The notes under the pieces are model-generated. The model searched no databases and was not told the origin of the DNA. It was given only the letters and a program-made list of their open reading frames with translations. Both the position numbers and the translations under genes were made by a program. Of a stretch of DNA of 44,916 bases, positions 1-8,568 are shown in pieces (within the stretch, counting starts at the first letter, position 1; each line of letters begins with the position of its first letter). The stretch is from Lentisphaeraceae bacterium (lineage in GTDB: Bacteria > Verrucomicrobiota > Lentisphaeria > Lentisphaerales > Lentisphaeraceae), in assembly GCA_021232515.1 (NCBI GenBank), contig JAJPOQ010000082.1, forward strand, positions 1 through 44,916, read 5' to 3'.

Positions 1-103
1 TAAGAGTCAAGGGGGATATGAGCTGAAAAAGGATAGAAACGCTTTAACTGGCCTCTCAGGAAGACTTAAAGGCATAAAATAGAAAATTACTTAAGGTCAA
101 AAA

Positions 104-140
104 ATTAAAAAGAAGGGGCTGTACCTTTTGATACAGCCCC
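104..140 (-). terminator. Rho-independent terminator overlapping the end of the truncated pseudopilin gene
   Basis: A perfect 9-bp stem (ggggctgta / tacagcccc, positions 115-123 and 132-140) with an 8-nt loop is followed on the minus strand by a U-rich tract at 114-101. The stem itself supplies the last codons of the truncated reading frame, so the deletion joined the coding sequence directly to the terminator. Confidence 0.85.
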
Positions 141-401
141 AAGAGCACGTTCCAAACCTATTTTATCTTTCCCCCAAACATTATGTGTCGAACCTTTGCC
201 GGCTCTATAGACTGGCAGATAATCACTATTTGACTGACTGTAAATAGTCTTCATAACACTTATTTGTCTAATATTGCTAACACAAACTGACTGCCTCGCT
301 TTTTCACGGGCATTAACCAAAGATGGCAATAAAACTGAAACTAGAATACCAAGGATACTCACAACAACGAGTAACTCTATAAGAGTAAATTTCTTCTGCA
401 T
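105..401 (-). pseudogene. 3'-truncated pseudopilin-like gene (98 codons)
   Basis: The N-terminus is a type IV pilin-like segment, [18 protein letters not shown], followed by LLPSLVNAREKARQSVC, the standard start of the PulG-like proteins of this phylum. Residues 1-86 closely match the start of the intact 257-residue paralogue at 1885-2658, including the shared block HNxWGKDKIGLER. The similarity then stops and the frame runs 11 codons through a terminator hairpin to a TAA. About 160 residues, including the usual C-terminal H-X9-DG region, are missing. The start has GGGGAAAG about 9 nt upstream. It is probably a remnant of a duplication that left the two copies flanking the esterase gene. A short functional variant is possible but less likely. 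Confidence 0.75.
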
Positions 402-497
402 AAAGGACTTTCCCCGAACCTAATATTCAACAATTAACTGCTTTCCTCACGCAACTAATATATCTACTTGGGGTATCGACTGCAAAAAAAACTGTTT

Positions 498-1828
498 CTA
501 TTGTTCGATAAAGCCTTGCCAATTGTCTGTTTTAAAAGGAGCTGCAGGAAGTCCGTCTTTGTTTACTAAGTTTGGATTTGCTTCTTTGTGCCATCCGAAG
601 CGAACATTTCTTGGAGACTTAACAGTTGGAGACTCAACAATTACCTTATTGCCTTTTATAGTAGCTTTAGCGTCAATAAACTTTCCATCTCGACCGCATA
701 TTTGAAATTCGCTTAAAGCTTTACCATCACGCGAATCTAAGCCTTTTCCAAAATGACTAAAGGATAAAATGATTTTGTTCCCCAACACTTGCATCGACTT
801 ATAATGCGGACCTGAATAATTTATCTTATGAGCATATGTTTTAGCCAACGCCCACAAGGCCAATCTTTCCCCAACCTCTTTTTTCATTTTAGGATGTATA
901 TCTGAAATATTAGGCACTAAATCCGTGGCAACCGCCATGCCTGTTGAAGGTATAGAAAGAGCCTTAGATTGCGCTTCCCAAAACGCTGGTAGCTGCCCTT
1001 CTAAATACTTCTTACCTGACCAAGGAGCTATTTGAACATAGTAAAAAGGTAAGTTTTGATTGTCCCATTTGTCTCTTAATCCTTCAATCAACTTCTTTTG
1101 TTTATTAAAGTAAGTCATGCCGTTCTTTCTCATCACATTTGATTCTCCCTGGTACCATAAAAGACCTTTAATGGGTATCTTATGAAAAGGGGCCATCATG
1201 CCATTATACATACTGCCAGAACCAACTAACCACTGCTCTATAGGTGAGCCTCCATAAGATGAATTAATCAGTCCTACTGGAACCCTCTCCTCCTTATTAA
1301 TTTTTTCACCAAAGTAAAACAGCACTGCTGAAAACTTTACGATTGATAACTTTGTGCAGGTTTGCCAAGTAGCATCTACATTGTTCAAAGGCGTTGAGCT
1401 CTTTAACTTTGGAACTTGAAAAAGACGTATGGAGTCATGCTTTATATTCTTTATCTTCTCTCTCGCTCCAGTAGAGAAACCAAACCTAAACTCCATGTTT
1501 GACTGACCTGAGCCCAACCAAACATCGCCAATTAAAATATTCTTTAATTGAACTTCACCTACTTTCATAGTTTGGGGTTTTGAATTTGCTTTTTGAGCTT
1601 TTAGCTCAATCTCCCAGTAGCCCTTTGAGTCAGCTTTCTTATGTTTTTTTCCCCTGCAAAAGATATATCCACTCTTTCACGTGGAGCTGCCCAGCCCCAG
1701 ATAATTATGGGTTTCCCTCTCTGTAAAACCATATTATCGCTAAACATCCCGGCAAGCTTTATCTCAGCAGCCAAATTAACAATGCTTAAAAGCATCAAAA
1801 GAAAAACGGGTTTAAATAATCTAGACAT
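498..1828 (-). pseudogene. Sialate O-acetylesterase (SGNH superfamily), disrupted by a frameshift at 1643-1650
   Basis: Two frames together encode one SASA-type carbohydrate acetylesterase. The first (1828-1601) has a signal peptide and the typical N-terminal MFSDNMVLQRGKPI and IWGWAAP segment. The second (from about 1643 to 498) carries GSGQSNME with the nucleophile Ser near residue 110 of the fused protein, then GLINSSYGGSPIEQW, LLWYQGESN and the C-terminal SDIHP with the catalytic Asp/His near residue 310. The frames meet at an A7 run, where a -1 shift restores a continuous product of about 443 residues. The start at 1828 has TTGGAGA 7 nt upstream. The 60-100 residues normally found between the GGSPIEQW block and MYNGMMAP are nearly absent, so there may also be an internal deletion. 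Pseudogene, recoded gene and assembly error all remain possible. The likely role is removal of acetyl groups from exported sugars or polysaccharides. Confidence 0.8.
1643..1650 (-). other. A AAA AAC heptamer at the frameshift point of the acetylesterase gene
   Basis: In the upstream reading frame the codons are GAA AAA AAC ATA, so the site is exactly X XXY YYZ (A AAA AAC). Slipping back one base puts the ribosome on CAT AAG AAA, the frame that leads into the catalytic domain. A 7-bp perfect hairpin (1593-1609) lies about 34 nt downstream and holds the zero-frame stop in its loop, but that spacing is too long for a classical stimulator. A simple one-base loss from A8 gives the same picture. 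Confidence 0.6.
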
Positions 1829-1884
1829 ACAGTCTCCAAATATAAGATTAATGTAAGGGGTTTATTAAAAAAATGTTCTATTTC

Positions 1885-2658
1885 CTAAAATTCATCAACT
1901 TCATGTTCAAGTAGTCTGAGGTAGTAGCCTGAACCAGAGTGCATTATTTCCTGCCTTCCATGTTTTGTATAAGTAGGGCTTTTCAATATCCGTACATGGT
2001 TATCTAAAAACACCGTTGGTCGTGGCGCGAAGTCATTTCTTGAGTGCCAACTTGCTGCTGCCAATAAGTTATTTCCTTGAGTCGAGCTCAATTCCTTCCA
2101 AACTGGAGCTTGCCTTCTCGAGCACCATTGGAAAGGATGTTGCTCGGGGTTTGCATAGGACGTGGTTTGTAGAATCTTTTTACTTGGGTTAGCTAAAGCA
2201 GTATTTGCTGTAGATGCCGCATAATGATAATAAAGCCCCTCATAAGTATTCATGTAAGAACCTATATTGCTATCTTCAAACCATTCATACTTAAAGGTTG
2301 ATTGGATAAACTTTACTGGTGCTGATGGACACATAAATATATCGCTGCCTGTTGCCTTAAGGTAATTACTGGAAACATCTACGTTCATATAGGGTGCTAA
2401 TGACCGCTCCAGACCAATTTTATCCTTCCCCCAAATATTATGATGAGATCGTATTCCTGTTCTGTAAATGGGTAAGTAACCATTATTTGACTGCCCATAG
2501 ATAGTTTTCAAAACACTGATTTGCTTTAGGTTACTTGTGCATACAAGTAATCTCGCTCTTTCACGCGAGTTCACTAAAGATGGCAATAGTATTGAAAGTA
2601 AAATACCGAGAATACTTATAACAACGATCAACTCGATCAAAGTAAATTTTCTTAACAT
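1885..2658 (-). CDS. Pseudopilin-like protein, 257 aa
   Basis: The short basic leader MLRK is followed by FTLIELIVVISILGILLSILLPSL, the class III signal-anchor helix with the conserved Glu at mature position 5, and then by a globular C-terminal domain. The residue before the cleavage point is Lys rather than the usual Gly. The C-terminal HSRNDFAPRPTVFLDNHVRI is a degenerate form of the H-X9-DG motif of this family. AGGA lies 8 nt before the ATG. It is the intact paralogue of the truncated gene at 105-401. The likely location is anchored in the inner membrane with the domain in the periplasm, or part of a secreted fibre. The specific function is unknown. Confidence 0.88.
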   Translation of the reverse strand: MLRKFTLIELIVVISILGILLSILLPSLVNSRERARLLVCTSNLKQISVLKTIYGQSNNGYLPIYRTGIRSHHNIWGKDKIGLERSLAPYMNVDVSSNYLKATGSDIFMCPSAPVKFIQSTFKYEWFEDSNIGSYMNTYEGLYYHYAASTANTALANPSKKILQTTSYANPEQHPFQWCSRRQAPVWKELSSTQGNNLLAAASWHSRNDFAPRPTVFLDNHVRILKSPTYTKHGRQEIMHSGSGYYLRLLEHEVDEF

Positions 2659-2886
2659 TTAAAGGGTCCTGTAAATTCAGTTTCTATAAACACTTTGATG
2701 AGTGAGGAAATACCTGACACACAATAAATGTTTTTTATATGAAATTTTCATGAATTCATATTTTATAATCAACAATTAACGGAAACGATTTGAGGTATTT
2801 CACTGAAAAGTATTATTTAAAAAATTAATTTGTCAGAATCTAATAATCTTAGGACTTTTTATTAGTAAGTAACTATGGAACTGTTC

Positions 2887-3510
2887 ATGAAACTAAAAAA
2901 CTTTACATTGATTGAACTACTCGTGGTCGTAGCAATTATCGGTATATTATCGAGTCTTCTACTACCAAGTGTAAGTAAAGCCAGATTGAAAGCACAGCAA
3001 GCAGTCTGTCTAAGTAACCAAAAGCAGGTTGCTCTGTCAGCTCTTAGTTACGCTATCGACTTCAACGGCCACATGCCTTCCTATACCGATGACAACAATC
3101 ATTGGCCAGATAAAATCATGGATGGCTATATGACCGCCGCTGAAGGTGCACAATACTCACTTGTTATGAAGTGTCCAAACGGTACTAAACAATCCAGTAC
3201 CGGTAAAATAAATGTTTCGATGAACTCAAACTTAACCGGTAGTGAATTTGGCAGTGCGGGTAAATCGATAGATAAGGCTACCGGTAGTGAAACTGCACTA
3301 CTCACAGATTCATATAAATGGTGGAAACAAGTAAGCCATAAGACCATGAAAAATGAGTATCTTCTTGATGATATAAATGAAAATAATATCGCTCGGCACC
3401 TGCTTAAAGCTAACGTCATCTACATCGACGGTCATGGAGTTGCAAAAACAGCAAGTTTTTTACTGACTAAATCAAATTCTACTGACACCTTCTGGGACCC
3501 AGAACAATAA
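2887..3510 (+). CDS. Pseudopilin-like protein, 207 aa
   Basis: The leader MKLKN precedes [28 protein letters not shown], with the pilin-type Glu at mature position 5. The C-terminus has the family motif H(LLKANVIYI)DGHG. I chose ATG 2887 because GGA at 2877-2879 is well placed before it, whereas an in-frame ATG at 2875 has no ribosome binding site and would add four atypical residues. The gene is divergent from the pseudopilin gene at 2658, with 228 bp between them, and ends at a strong terminator. It is a stand-alone transcript. No pilus or type II secretion assembly genes are nearby. Confidence 0.88.
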   Translation: MKLKNFTLIELLVVVAIIGILSSLLLPSVSKARLKAQQAVCLSNQKQVALSALSYAIDFNGHMPSYTDDNNHWPDKIMDGYMTAAEGAQYSLVMKCPNGTKQSSTGKINVSMNSNLTGSEFGSAGKSIDKATGSETALLTDSYKWWKQVSHKTMKNEYLLDDINENNIARHLLKANVIYIDGHGVAKTASFLLTKSNSTDTFWDPEQ

Positions 3511-3536
3511 TTTTTTCACACACACGCACACATAGA

Positions 3537-3565
3537 AGTAGTCTGGTTCGCCAGGCTACTTTCTT
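3537..3565 (+). terminator. Terminator of the 2887-3510 gene
   Basis: A 10-bp stem (agtagtctgg / ccaggctact, one G-U pair) with a very stable TTCG tetraloop is followed by TTTCTT on the plus strand. Confidence 0.85.
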
Positions 3566-3723
3566 AGTTAAACCATTTACAATGATTAGTTAAAATAGTT
3601 TTATAGAATTGCTTTATACCTAAATCGCTTAACATATAAATCCCAAGATCTAAACTTTAAGCTTACTGGTGTTGAAAGTGCTAAACTCATAAAGATGTAC
3701 TTCTATAAATCTTTTAGTAATGG

Positions 3724-3755
3724 ACACAAAAAAGCCGGGATCGTGTCCCGGCTTT
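3724..3755 (-). terminator. Terminator of the SMP-30 gene at 3777-4685
   Basis: A perfect 10-bp stem (aaagccggga / tcccggcttt, 3731-3740 and 3746-3755) with a 5-nt loop is followed on the minus strand by a T run at 3733-3728. It lies 22 bp after the stop codon. Confidence 0.88.
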
Positions 3756-3776
3756 TAAACTAGATATAAACTAAAA

Positions 3777-4685
3777 CTATTTTAGTTTTACTACATATGA
3801 TGCATCGCGAGTCGTTATAGCAACCATGTTCGCTTCTTTAGAGAAGTCAATTGAAGTTGGCTTGCCTGGAGTATTGATAGTACCAATCTTTTTACCATCT
3901 TTGCTTATGATAAAGATGGAATCTTTAGCACAAGCCCAAAGACGACCTTGTGGGTCAAATGTTAGACCGTCAAGACCTGGAATCTTTGCGAAGAATACTG
4001 ACTTATCTGCGACATCACCACTTTCACTAACACTCCACTTAAAGATAGTTCCTTTGTCACCGATAAATAGAGTTCTTTCATCTGGTGAAAACGTTATACC
4101 ATTTGGAGTTTTAGTGTCTTTGATTACAGCAGAAAGCTTTTTAGTCTTAAGGTCATAACGAAATACATACTGGCCTTTTAACTCACGCTTATCTTGCTTT
4201 CTTGTTCTGAACATGAAAGCTGGATCTGTAAACCAAACAGTCTGGTCAGATCTTACTCTTGCGTCATTTGGACGGTTTAGCTTTTTGCCTTCAAAGTTGT
4301 CAGCAAGAACTTCGCTAACCTTCGCATCTTTACCCCAACGAACTAAACGACGAGTCATCTGCTCAACAACGATATAACCACCTTTGCCATCTGGTCTAAA
4401 AGATGTGCCTTCTGGATTGTCATCGCGCCAAGTAGTTAGTCCACCCTTCTCTGTCCACTTATAAGCTAGCAAGTCATGGTGAGCTGCATAAAACAAAGTT
4501 GGTACGCCATCTTCAACAATCCACTGTGTGCCTTCACAACCAGCGTGACCACTGCTCAGTTGCTGCCAAGTAGCACCTTTGGCGAATATCTCCAAACCTA
4601 AAGGTTTTGGTTTAGTAACGACAGCTTGGTCTTGTGCAGACAAAAACTGACAGATGACGAATAGACTAACTAGTATGTATTTCAT
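3777..4685 (-). CDS. SMP-30/gluconolactonase/LRE-like beta-propeller, exported (302 aa)
   Basis: An N-terminal signal peptide (residues 1 to about 18, ending FLSAQ) precedes a six-bladed propeller of the SMP-30/gluconolactonase family. Visible family signatures are LNRPNDARV, with the metal-ligand Asn, and IPGLDGLTFDPQGRLW, with the catalytic-site Asp. Such proteins hydrolyse sugar lactones in the presence of a divalent metal. The substrate here is unknown. It lies 48 bp downstream of the TIM-barrel isomerase gene (4734-5693) and probably shares its transcript, which suggests sequential work on an oxidised sugar in the periplasm. It ends at a strong terminator. It is a divergent paralogue of the gene at 6084-6977. 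Confidence 0.85.
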   Translation of the reverse strand: MKYILVSLFVICQFLSAQDQAVVTKPKPLGLEIFAKGATWQQLSSGHAGCEGTQWIVEDGVPTLFYAAHHDLLAYKWTEKGGLTTWRDDNPEGTSFRPDGKGGYIVVEQMTRRLVRWGKDAKVSEVLADNFEGKKLNRPNDARVRSDQTVWFTDPAFMFRTRKQDKRELKGQYVFRYDLKTKKLSAVIKDTKTPNGITFSPDERTLFIGDKGTIFKWSVSESGDVADKSVFFAKIPGLDGLTFDPQGRLWACAKDSIFIISKDGKKIGTINTPGKPTSIDFSKEANMVAITTRDASYVVKLK

Positions 4686-4733
4686 AGTTCACTTCTTTAG
4701 TTTAATTAATTATTCCTAACAAGGGCGCCAATT

Positions 4734-5693
4734 TTAAGATTGATACTTTGCCCAAAGAGTTTCGATCATTTTCTTTGACATGACTATGCCAAACTTTTCA
4801 TCTTTTTGAGGGTTTGTGCCTTCATATTCGATACCGATGTAACCGTTGTAGCCACTTTCAAAAGTGAGCTTCATCATGCGTTCAAAGTCTATCTCGTACT
4901 TGTATCTCGGATGAACAACAGTGTATTTGCTACCTGGCACCAGATCGTAAGTTTTTGCACTTACTGCTTTGGCATGTGGCAACATCGCCTTCACACCTTC
5001 ATATGGGTCGATCAGAACCTTTTTTCTAAAGTCCCAAAAGTTACCAAAGTCTGGCAAAGTACCACAACGCGGGTGATTTGTTTCGACAACTACAGAGCTC
5101 AACCATTTGCCATTTGAAGAAAGACCACCATGATTCTCCATGATGATGTCAATGTTATGCTTATCACCAAAATCACAAAGTTTTCTAAGGCCATCAGCCA
5201 TCAGCTTTCTTTGAGTCGAAGGGTTACCTTTACTACGAGCGTTTACTCGGATACTAGAACAACCAAGAATTGCCGCTGCCTCAACCCATCTTTTATGATT
5301 TTCTACAGCTTTATCACGGCGCTTGTTGTTTGGATCACCCAAATCACCTTTTTTATCAACCATGATTAAAAGGTTTTTAACGCCATAGTCTTTAGACCTT
5401 TTAAGCATTTCTTCTGAAAATTTTACATCTGGATTTCCGCCCGGGAAGAAGTGACCAACATACTCAACTGCTTCGATTCCCATACTACGAGTTACTTTTG
5501 GGAAATCGAGCGAATCCATTTTCTTATAGCCATCACGTCCAAAAAGACTACGGTGTAAAGAATACTGTGCTAGGGAAATCTTTAGTTCATTCTTTGGTGT
5601 AGCTGCTACACAAGAAGAAGCTGCTAATGCTGCCATAGACCCGACAAGCATTTCACGACGATTTAAAGCTGTCTTATTCTCAATACTATTCAT
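4734..5693 (-). CDS. Tat-exported TIM-barrel sugar isomerase/epimerase-like protein (319 aa)
   Basis: This is an AP-endonuclease-2-type TIM barrel (sugar phosphate isomerase/epimerase or hydroxypyruvate isomerase superfamily). The N-terminus has a twin-arginine signal (NRREMLVGSMAALAASSCVA), so a folded cofactor- or metal-bound form is probably exported. Likely metal ligands lie in DIIMENHGGLSS, TLPDFGNFWDF and GYIGIEYEGT. The protein is strongly similar to the one at 35238-36098 (shared KISLA, HRWVxAAAxLGCxSIRxNA, LPDFGNF and GIEYEG blocks). It is first in a two-gene unit with an SMP-30 lactonase. Families of this type serve as 3-ketoglycoside epimerases or isomerases elsewhere; that role here is inference. 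Confidence 0.83.
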   Translation of the reverse strand: MNSIENKTALNRREMLVGSMAALAASSCVAATPKNELKISLAQYSLHRSLFGRDGYKKMDSLDFPKVTRSMGIEAVEYVGHFFPGGNPDVKFSEEMLKRSKDYGVKNLLIMVDKKGDLGDPNNKRRDKAVENHKRWVEAAAILGCSSIRVNARSKGNPSTQRKLMADGLRKLCDFGDKHNIDIIMENHGGLSSNGKWLSSVVVETNHPRCGTLPDFGNFWDFRKKVLIDPYEGVKAMLPHAKAVSAKTYDLVPGSKYTVVHPRYKYEIDFERMMKLTFESGYNGYIGIEYEGTNPQKDEKFGIVMSKKMIETLWAKYQS

Positions 5694-6021
5694 ACGAAGT
5701 TTATATCCTAAGAGATTATTTAATCTTATATATGAAGCTATTTCGCAAAATATACCTCACACGCTAAAGGAAATGAGCTATTTATTAAATTATCCAAAAC
5801 ATTAAGACGACTATTTACTTAATACAAGTGATTTGATTATTAAATTTAAAAATCAATATTCATACTAAGAATAACTAACTCAAACTACATTTCATGCTAA
5901 CATAGCTACGACAATGAAAATCTTACGCAAGAAAATAAAAATGATCTAATTATTAAATTTATTTTTAAATATACACATAAACATCATGATTCTTTTCTTA
6001 AAATATACATGATTAATTAAG
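5694..6021. other. Intergenic region upstream of the isomerase gene
   Basis: This is very AT-rich sequence between the isomerase start (5693) and the terminator of the 6084-6977 gene. It must hold the promoter of the 5693 gene, but I cannot identify a convincing -35/-10 pair, and the AGTACA-type ECF element is absent. No reading frame here looks coding. Confidence 0.6.
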
Positions 6022-6058
6022 TAAAAAACAAAAAAGCCCCGGCAAATGCCGAGGCTTT
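6022..6058 (-). terminator. Terminator of the DUF1080/SMP-30 operon
   Basis: An 11-position stem with one C/A mismatch (aaagccccggc / gccgaggcttt, loop aaat) is followed on the minus strand by TTTTTTGTTTTTT. It lies 26 bp after the 6084 stop codon. Confidence 0.85.
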
Positions 6059-6083
6059 GTAAAAAACATAAAAAGTAAGAGGT

Positions 6084-6977
6084 TTAACGAACGCCTTTAA
6101 CTTTCATCTTCACGGAAATAAAACTTTCTTTAGCGGTGATGAAGAGCGTATCCATATCTTTGCCACCGAAACAGACATTTGCATTCCAGCCTTTGATTTT
6201 GATATGCTCGATCTTCTTGCCATCTTTATCAAAAACGTGAACACCAAGAGCTGCCATATACAGGTTACCTTGATTGTCTAAAGTCATACCGTCACAACCC
6301 ATACTACAGAATAAGCGACGGTTGGCCAAAGAACCGTCTTCTTGGATGTCATACTTATACGTCTTCTTATCGCCTATATCTGTAATAAACATGTGCTTGC
6401 CGTCTGGAGTTCCAACTAGACCATTGGGACGCTTGAAGTTCGCAGCCACTCTAACGATCTCTTTCGATCCCGGTGCTTGGTAGTAAACGGCTTCAGTATC
6501 TTGTTCTGACTTCTTATGCTTCCACCACGTTCTTTTATAAAACGGATCGCTAAAGTAAAGACCTCCATTTGGTGCAATCCAAACATCGTTTGGTGCGTTG
6601 AGGCGTTTACCTTTATAGTTTTTGATGATGACTTTTTTGTCTTTAGTCTTTACGTCTATTTCCCACATCTCGTTATCGGCATCAGCACAAGCGATCAATT
6701 TTTCACCTCTAAAGAAAAGACCATTTGAACGACCACTAGGCTGCATAAATGTAGAAAGCTTACCATCGACCGAATACTTCATGATACGATTATTAGGTTG
6801 GTCCGTAAAATAAACATTGCCGTCTTTATCAACAGCAGGACCTTCAGTAAACTTAAACTCTTTAGAGATAAAAACTGGCTTTTCGCCATCGGCTATAACA
6901 GGAGAACTTTCCTGAGCAAGACTCGAGAAGATGAATAAAAAACTCAATAATAGAAGACGCATACCTATAATACTCAC
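6084..6977 (-). CDS. SMP-30/gluconolactonase-like beta-propeller, exported (297 aa)
   Basis: A signal peptide (LLLLSFLFIFSSLAQ, about residues 8-22) is followed by a propeller with clear SMP-30 signatures: FTEGPAVDKDGNVYFTD (metal-ligand Glu), LNAPNDVWIAPNGGLYFSDP (Asn ligand) and GCDGMTLDNQGNLYMAA (catalytic Asp). The best-supported start is 6977; a second in-frame ATG at 6962 would also leave the signal peptide intact. The gene lies 53 bp after the 7031-7621 gene with no terminator between them, so it is probably the last gene of the operon 8446 to 6084 and acts with the DUF1080 proteins on modified sugars in the periplasm. Confidence 0.87.
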   Translation of the reverse strand: MSIIGMRLLLLSFLFIFSSLAQESSPVIADGEKPVFISKEFKFTEGPAVDKDGNVYFTDQPNNRIMKYSVDGKLSTFMQPSGRSNGLFFRGEKLIACADADNEMWEIDVKTKDKKVIIKNYKGKRLNAPNDVWIAPNGGLYFSDPFYKRTWWKHKKSEQDTEAVYYQAPGSKEIVRVAANFKRPNGLVGTPDGKHMFITDIGDKKTYKYDIQEDGSLANRRLFCSMGCDGMTLDNQGNLYMAALGVHVFDKDGKKIEHIKIKGWNANVCFGGKDMDTLFITAKESFISVKMKVKGVR

Positions 6978-7030
6978 TAGTTAATTTCGATCACGAGACA
7001 ATAAACTACTGAGTTTTTTATATACAAATC

Positions 7031-7621
7031 TTATTCGTATGGCGTGTACAAAAAGTTCTTAAACAGAGCAAAACCTTTAACATTTAGACTCATGCGGTTT
7101 TTAGGACGAGCAAAATCTTTGGGTGCAGTCACTTTATTTATAAGCTTACCGTCTATATAAGCTTTGATACTTTGGCCTTTATAGACAACTTTGAGCTTGT
7201 GCCAAGCATCGCTATTGAAGTTAGTTATATTCACCATAGGCCCCATAGCTTTCATAGTTTTATTTCTTTTTGAACCGGCATTTATCTTCATGTCACCAGT
7301 TTTATAAATCCGTAATTTAAACCGGTGGTCTTTCTTTCCTTTTAGTTCATCCATTACGAGCTGAACGAACTCCGCCTTGGCTAAATTGAATTCAAGAGAA
7401 ATGACTCCATGGGAACAAGGATGGTTTATCCCTGTTCCTGCAGAGTGATTCGACTCTTCTAGTTCCAACCCAGATAGAATCCCCTCTTCAACTTTCCAGA
7501 CACCATGACCAATCGTCCATGAACTCGAGTATGATTTGGCCTCGAAGCCTTTTAGTGGTTTAAGTTCTGGTTCGGCAAAAAGGGAACAGGTCAGAATAAA
7601 GAATAGAATCAAAAGTCTCAT
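7031..7621 (-). CDS. DUF1080-like jelly-roll protein, exported (196 aa)
   Basis: A signal peptide (residues 1 to about 16, ending SLFA) is followed by a single concanavalin-like beta-sandwich of the DUF1080/3-keto-disaccharide hydrolase superfamily. Visible elements are SWTIGHGVWKVEEGILSG at the start, DAWHKLKVVYKGQSIKAYIDGK in the middle and a C-terminal FKNF strand. It is shorter and more divergent than its two neighbours and lacks their NGKDLxGWEVF start. Only 3 bp separate it from the stop of 7625-8446, so translation is probably coupled. Binding or hydrolysis of an oxidised glycoside is inferred from family and context. Confidence 0.75.
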   Translation of the reverse strand: MRLLILFFILTCSLFAEPELKPLKGFEAKSYSSSWTIGHGVWKVEEGILSGLELEESNHSAGTGINHPCSHGVISLEFNLAKAEFVQLVMDELKGKKDHRFKLRIYKTGDMKINAGSKRNKTMKAMGPMVNITNFNSDAWHKLKVVYKGQSIKAYIDGKLINKVTAPKDFARPKNRMSLNVKGFALFKNFLYTPYE

Positions 7622-7624
7622 TCT

Positions 7625-8446
7625 CTATTTCTTCTTATTGTTTATGTCTTCTGGCATGAGTTGTATTTCTATATTTCGGTACATCACTTCAGCACCTTCT
7701 AGTTGAAATGAGATCTTGCCTTTAGTTAATGGCTGCCAAACAGTCTGACCGTTGATGACCACAGGTTTCTTCATATCGAAAACTTCCATAACATATTCTC
7801 CATTGCAGTAAAACTTGGCTCTATCGCCCATGACTTCTGCTTCGATTACATTCCAATTGTAGAGTTTATCGTGCTGGCGATACTTCAGAACACGGTTACC
7901 TATTTTGCCATCGAACCTTTTAGTTCCTTTAGGAGAATGTACTGGTTGCTTTCTAAGTCCTCGAAAGAACATTTCATCACTTACCATTGTACTTGCATTG
8001 GTACCGACAAAGTGTAGATCACCGACATCTGTCTCTTGGATCTGACACTCAATTGAAATAGGCCATGCGTTCATTCTCCACTTAGAACGATCTTCTTCAT
8101 GAGCATGAATTAATAAGCCTGTGTCACGAAGTCTTTTATGTCTTGGCTTAAATCTTTTAGTTCCCCATAGGTACTCAAAGCGAAGTTTATAATGAGAAAA
8201 TTCTTTTTTGGTCTGAATAACACCAAACTCTTGTTTGACATCTGTTGAGCTGTCTTTATAAAAATGCATATTTCCACTGTGAACTTGGAAATACTTTTTC
8301 TCATCGGTATAGCTTGGTGAGTTCCTCACAAAAACTTCCCAGCCGGTAAGGTCCTTACCATTAAAAAGTGGAATCCATTTCTCTTTATCTTCTGCAGATA
8401 AAGAACTCAAAAGAAAAAGAGTGAGAAGTAAAACGTTCTTCAACAT
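7625..8446 (-). CDS. DUF1080 (3-keto-disaccharide hydrolase family) protein, exported (273 aa)
   Basis: The signal peptide LLLTLFLLSSLSA is followed by the family start WIPLFNGKDLTGWEVFVRN. Further blocks are GVIQTKKEFSHYKLRFEY, ISIECQIQETDVGDLHFVG and WNVIEAEVMGDRAKFYCNG, a typical DUF1080 concanavalin-like fold (PF06439). I place the start at 8446, where AAAGGATACTTT gives a good ribosome binding site, rather than at an upstream in-frame codon (8482) that would fall inside a terminator-like hairpin. It is the same length as, and clearly a tandem duplicate of, the gene at 8569-9390. Both are preceded by the same ECF-type promoter plus hairpin arrangement. Members of the family cleave 3-keto-glycosides; the substrate here is unknown. 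Confidence 0.88.
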   Translation of the reverse strand: MLKNVLLLTLFLLSSLSAEDKEKWIPLFNGKDLTGWEVFVRNSPSYTDEKKYFQVHSGNMHFYKDSSTDVKQEFGVIQTKKEFSHYKLRFEYLWGTKRFKPRHKRLRDTGLLIHAHEEDRSKWRMNAWPISIECQIQETDVGDLHFVGTNASTMVSDEMFFRGLRKQPVHSPKGTKRFDGKIGNRVLKYRQHDKLYNWNVIEAEVMGDRAKFYCNGEYVMEVFDMKKPVVINGQTVWQPLTKGKISFQLEGAEVMYRNIEIQLMPEDINNKKK

Positions 8447-8463
8447 AAAGTATCCTTTGTTTG

Positions 8464-8496
8464 TAAAAAGCTTACTGACCAATAAGCCAGTAAGCC
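8464..8496 (-). terminator. Terminator hairpin inside the leader of the 7625-8446 gene
   Basis: An 8-bp stem (gcttactg / cagtaagc, 8470-8477 and 8488-8495) with a 10-nt loop is followed on the minus strand by TTTTTAC. It stands between the ECF-type promoter at 8532-8565 and the start codon at 8446, so it can end readthrough from 8569-9390 and could also act as an attenuator. Confidence 0.7.
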
Positions 8497-8531
8497 TCAG
8501 TGCTATGTGTACTCTCCAAGGAGATTTTTAA

Positions 8532-8565
8532 GTAGAACGTGTTCGATTGAGTCTTCTGTACTAGG
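8532..8565 (-). promoter_or_regulatory. ECF-type promoter element P1 upstream of the 7625-8446 gene
   Basis: The minus strand reads CCTAGTACAGA, then 15 nt, then CGTTCTAC (34 nt in all). The expected start of transcription is near 8525, about 80 nt before the start codon. It is identical in both conserved blocks and in spacing to the elements at 9471-9504 and 22130-22163 (the latter has CAAGTACAGA). Confidence 0.75.
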
Positions 8566-8568
8566 AAT

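Noticed and set aside
2735..2770. AT-rich palindromes (TGAAATTTTCA, ATGAATTCAT) as an operator between divergent pseudopilin genes
   Set aside because: Short AT palindromes are expected by chance in this composition, and the pattern is not repeated at other pseudopilin promoters.
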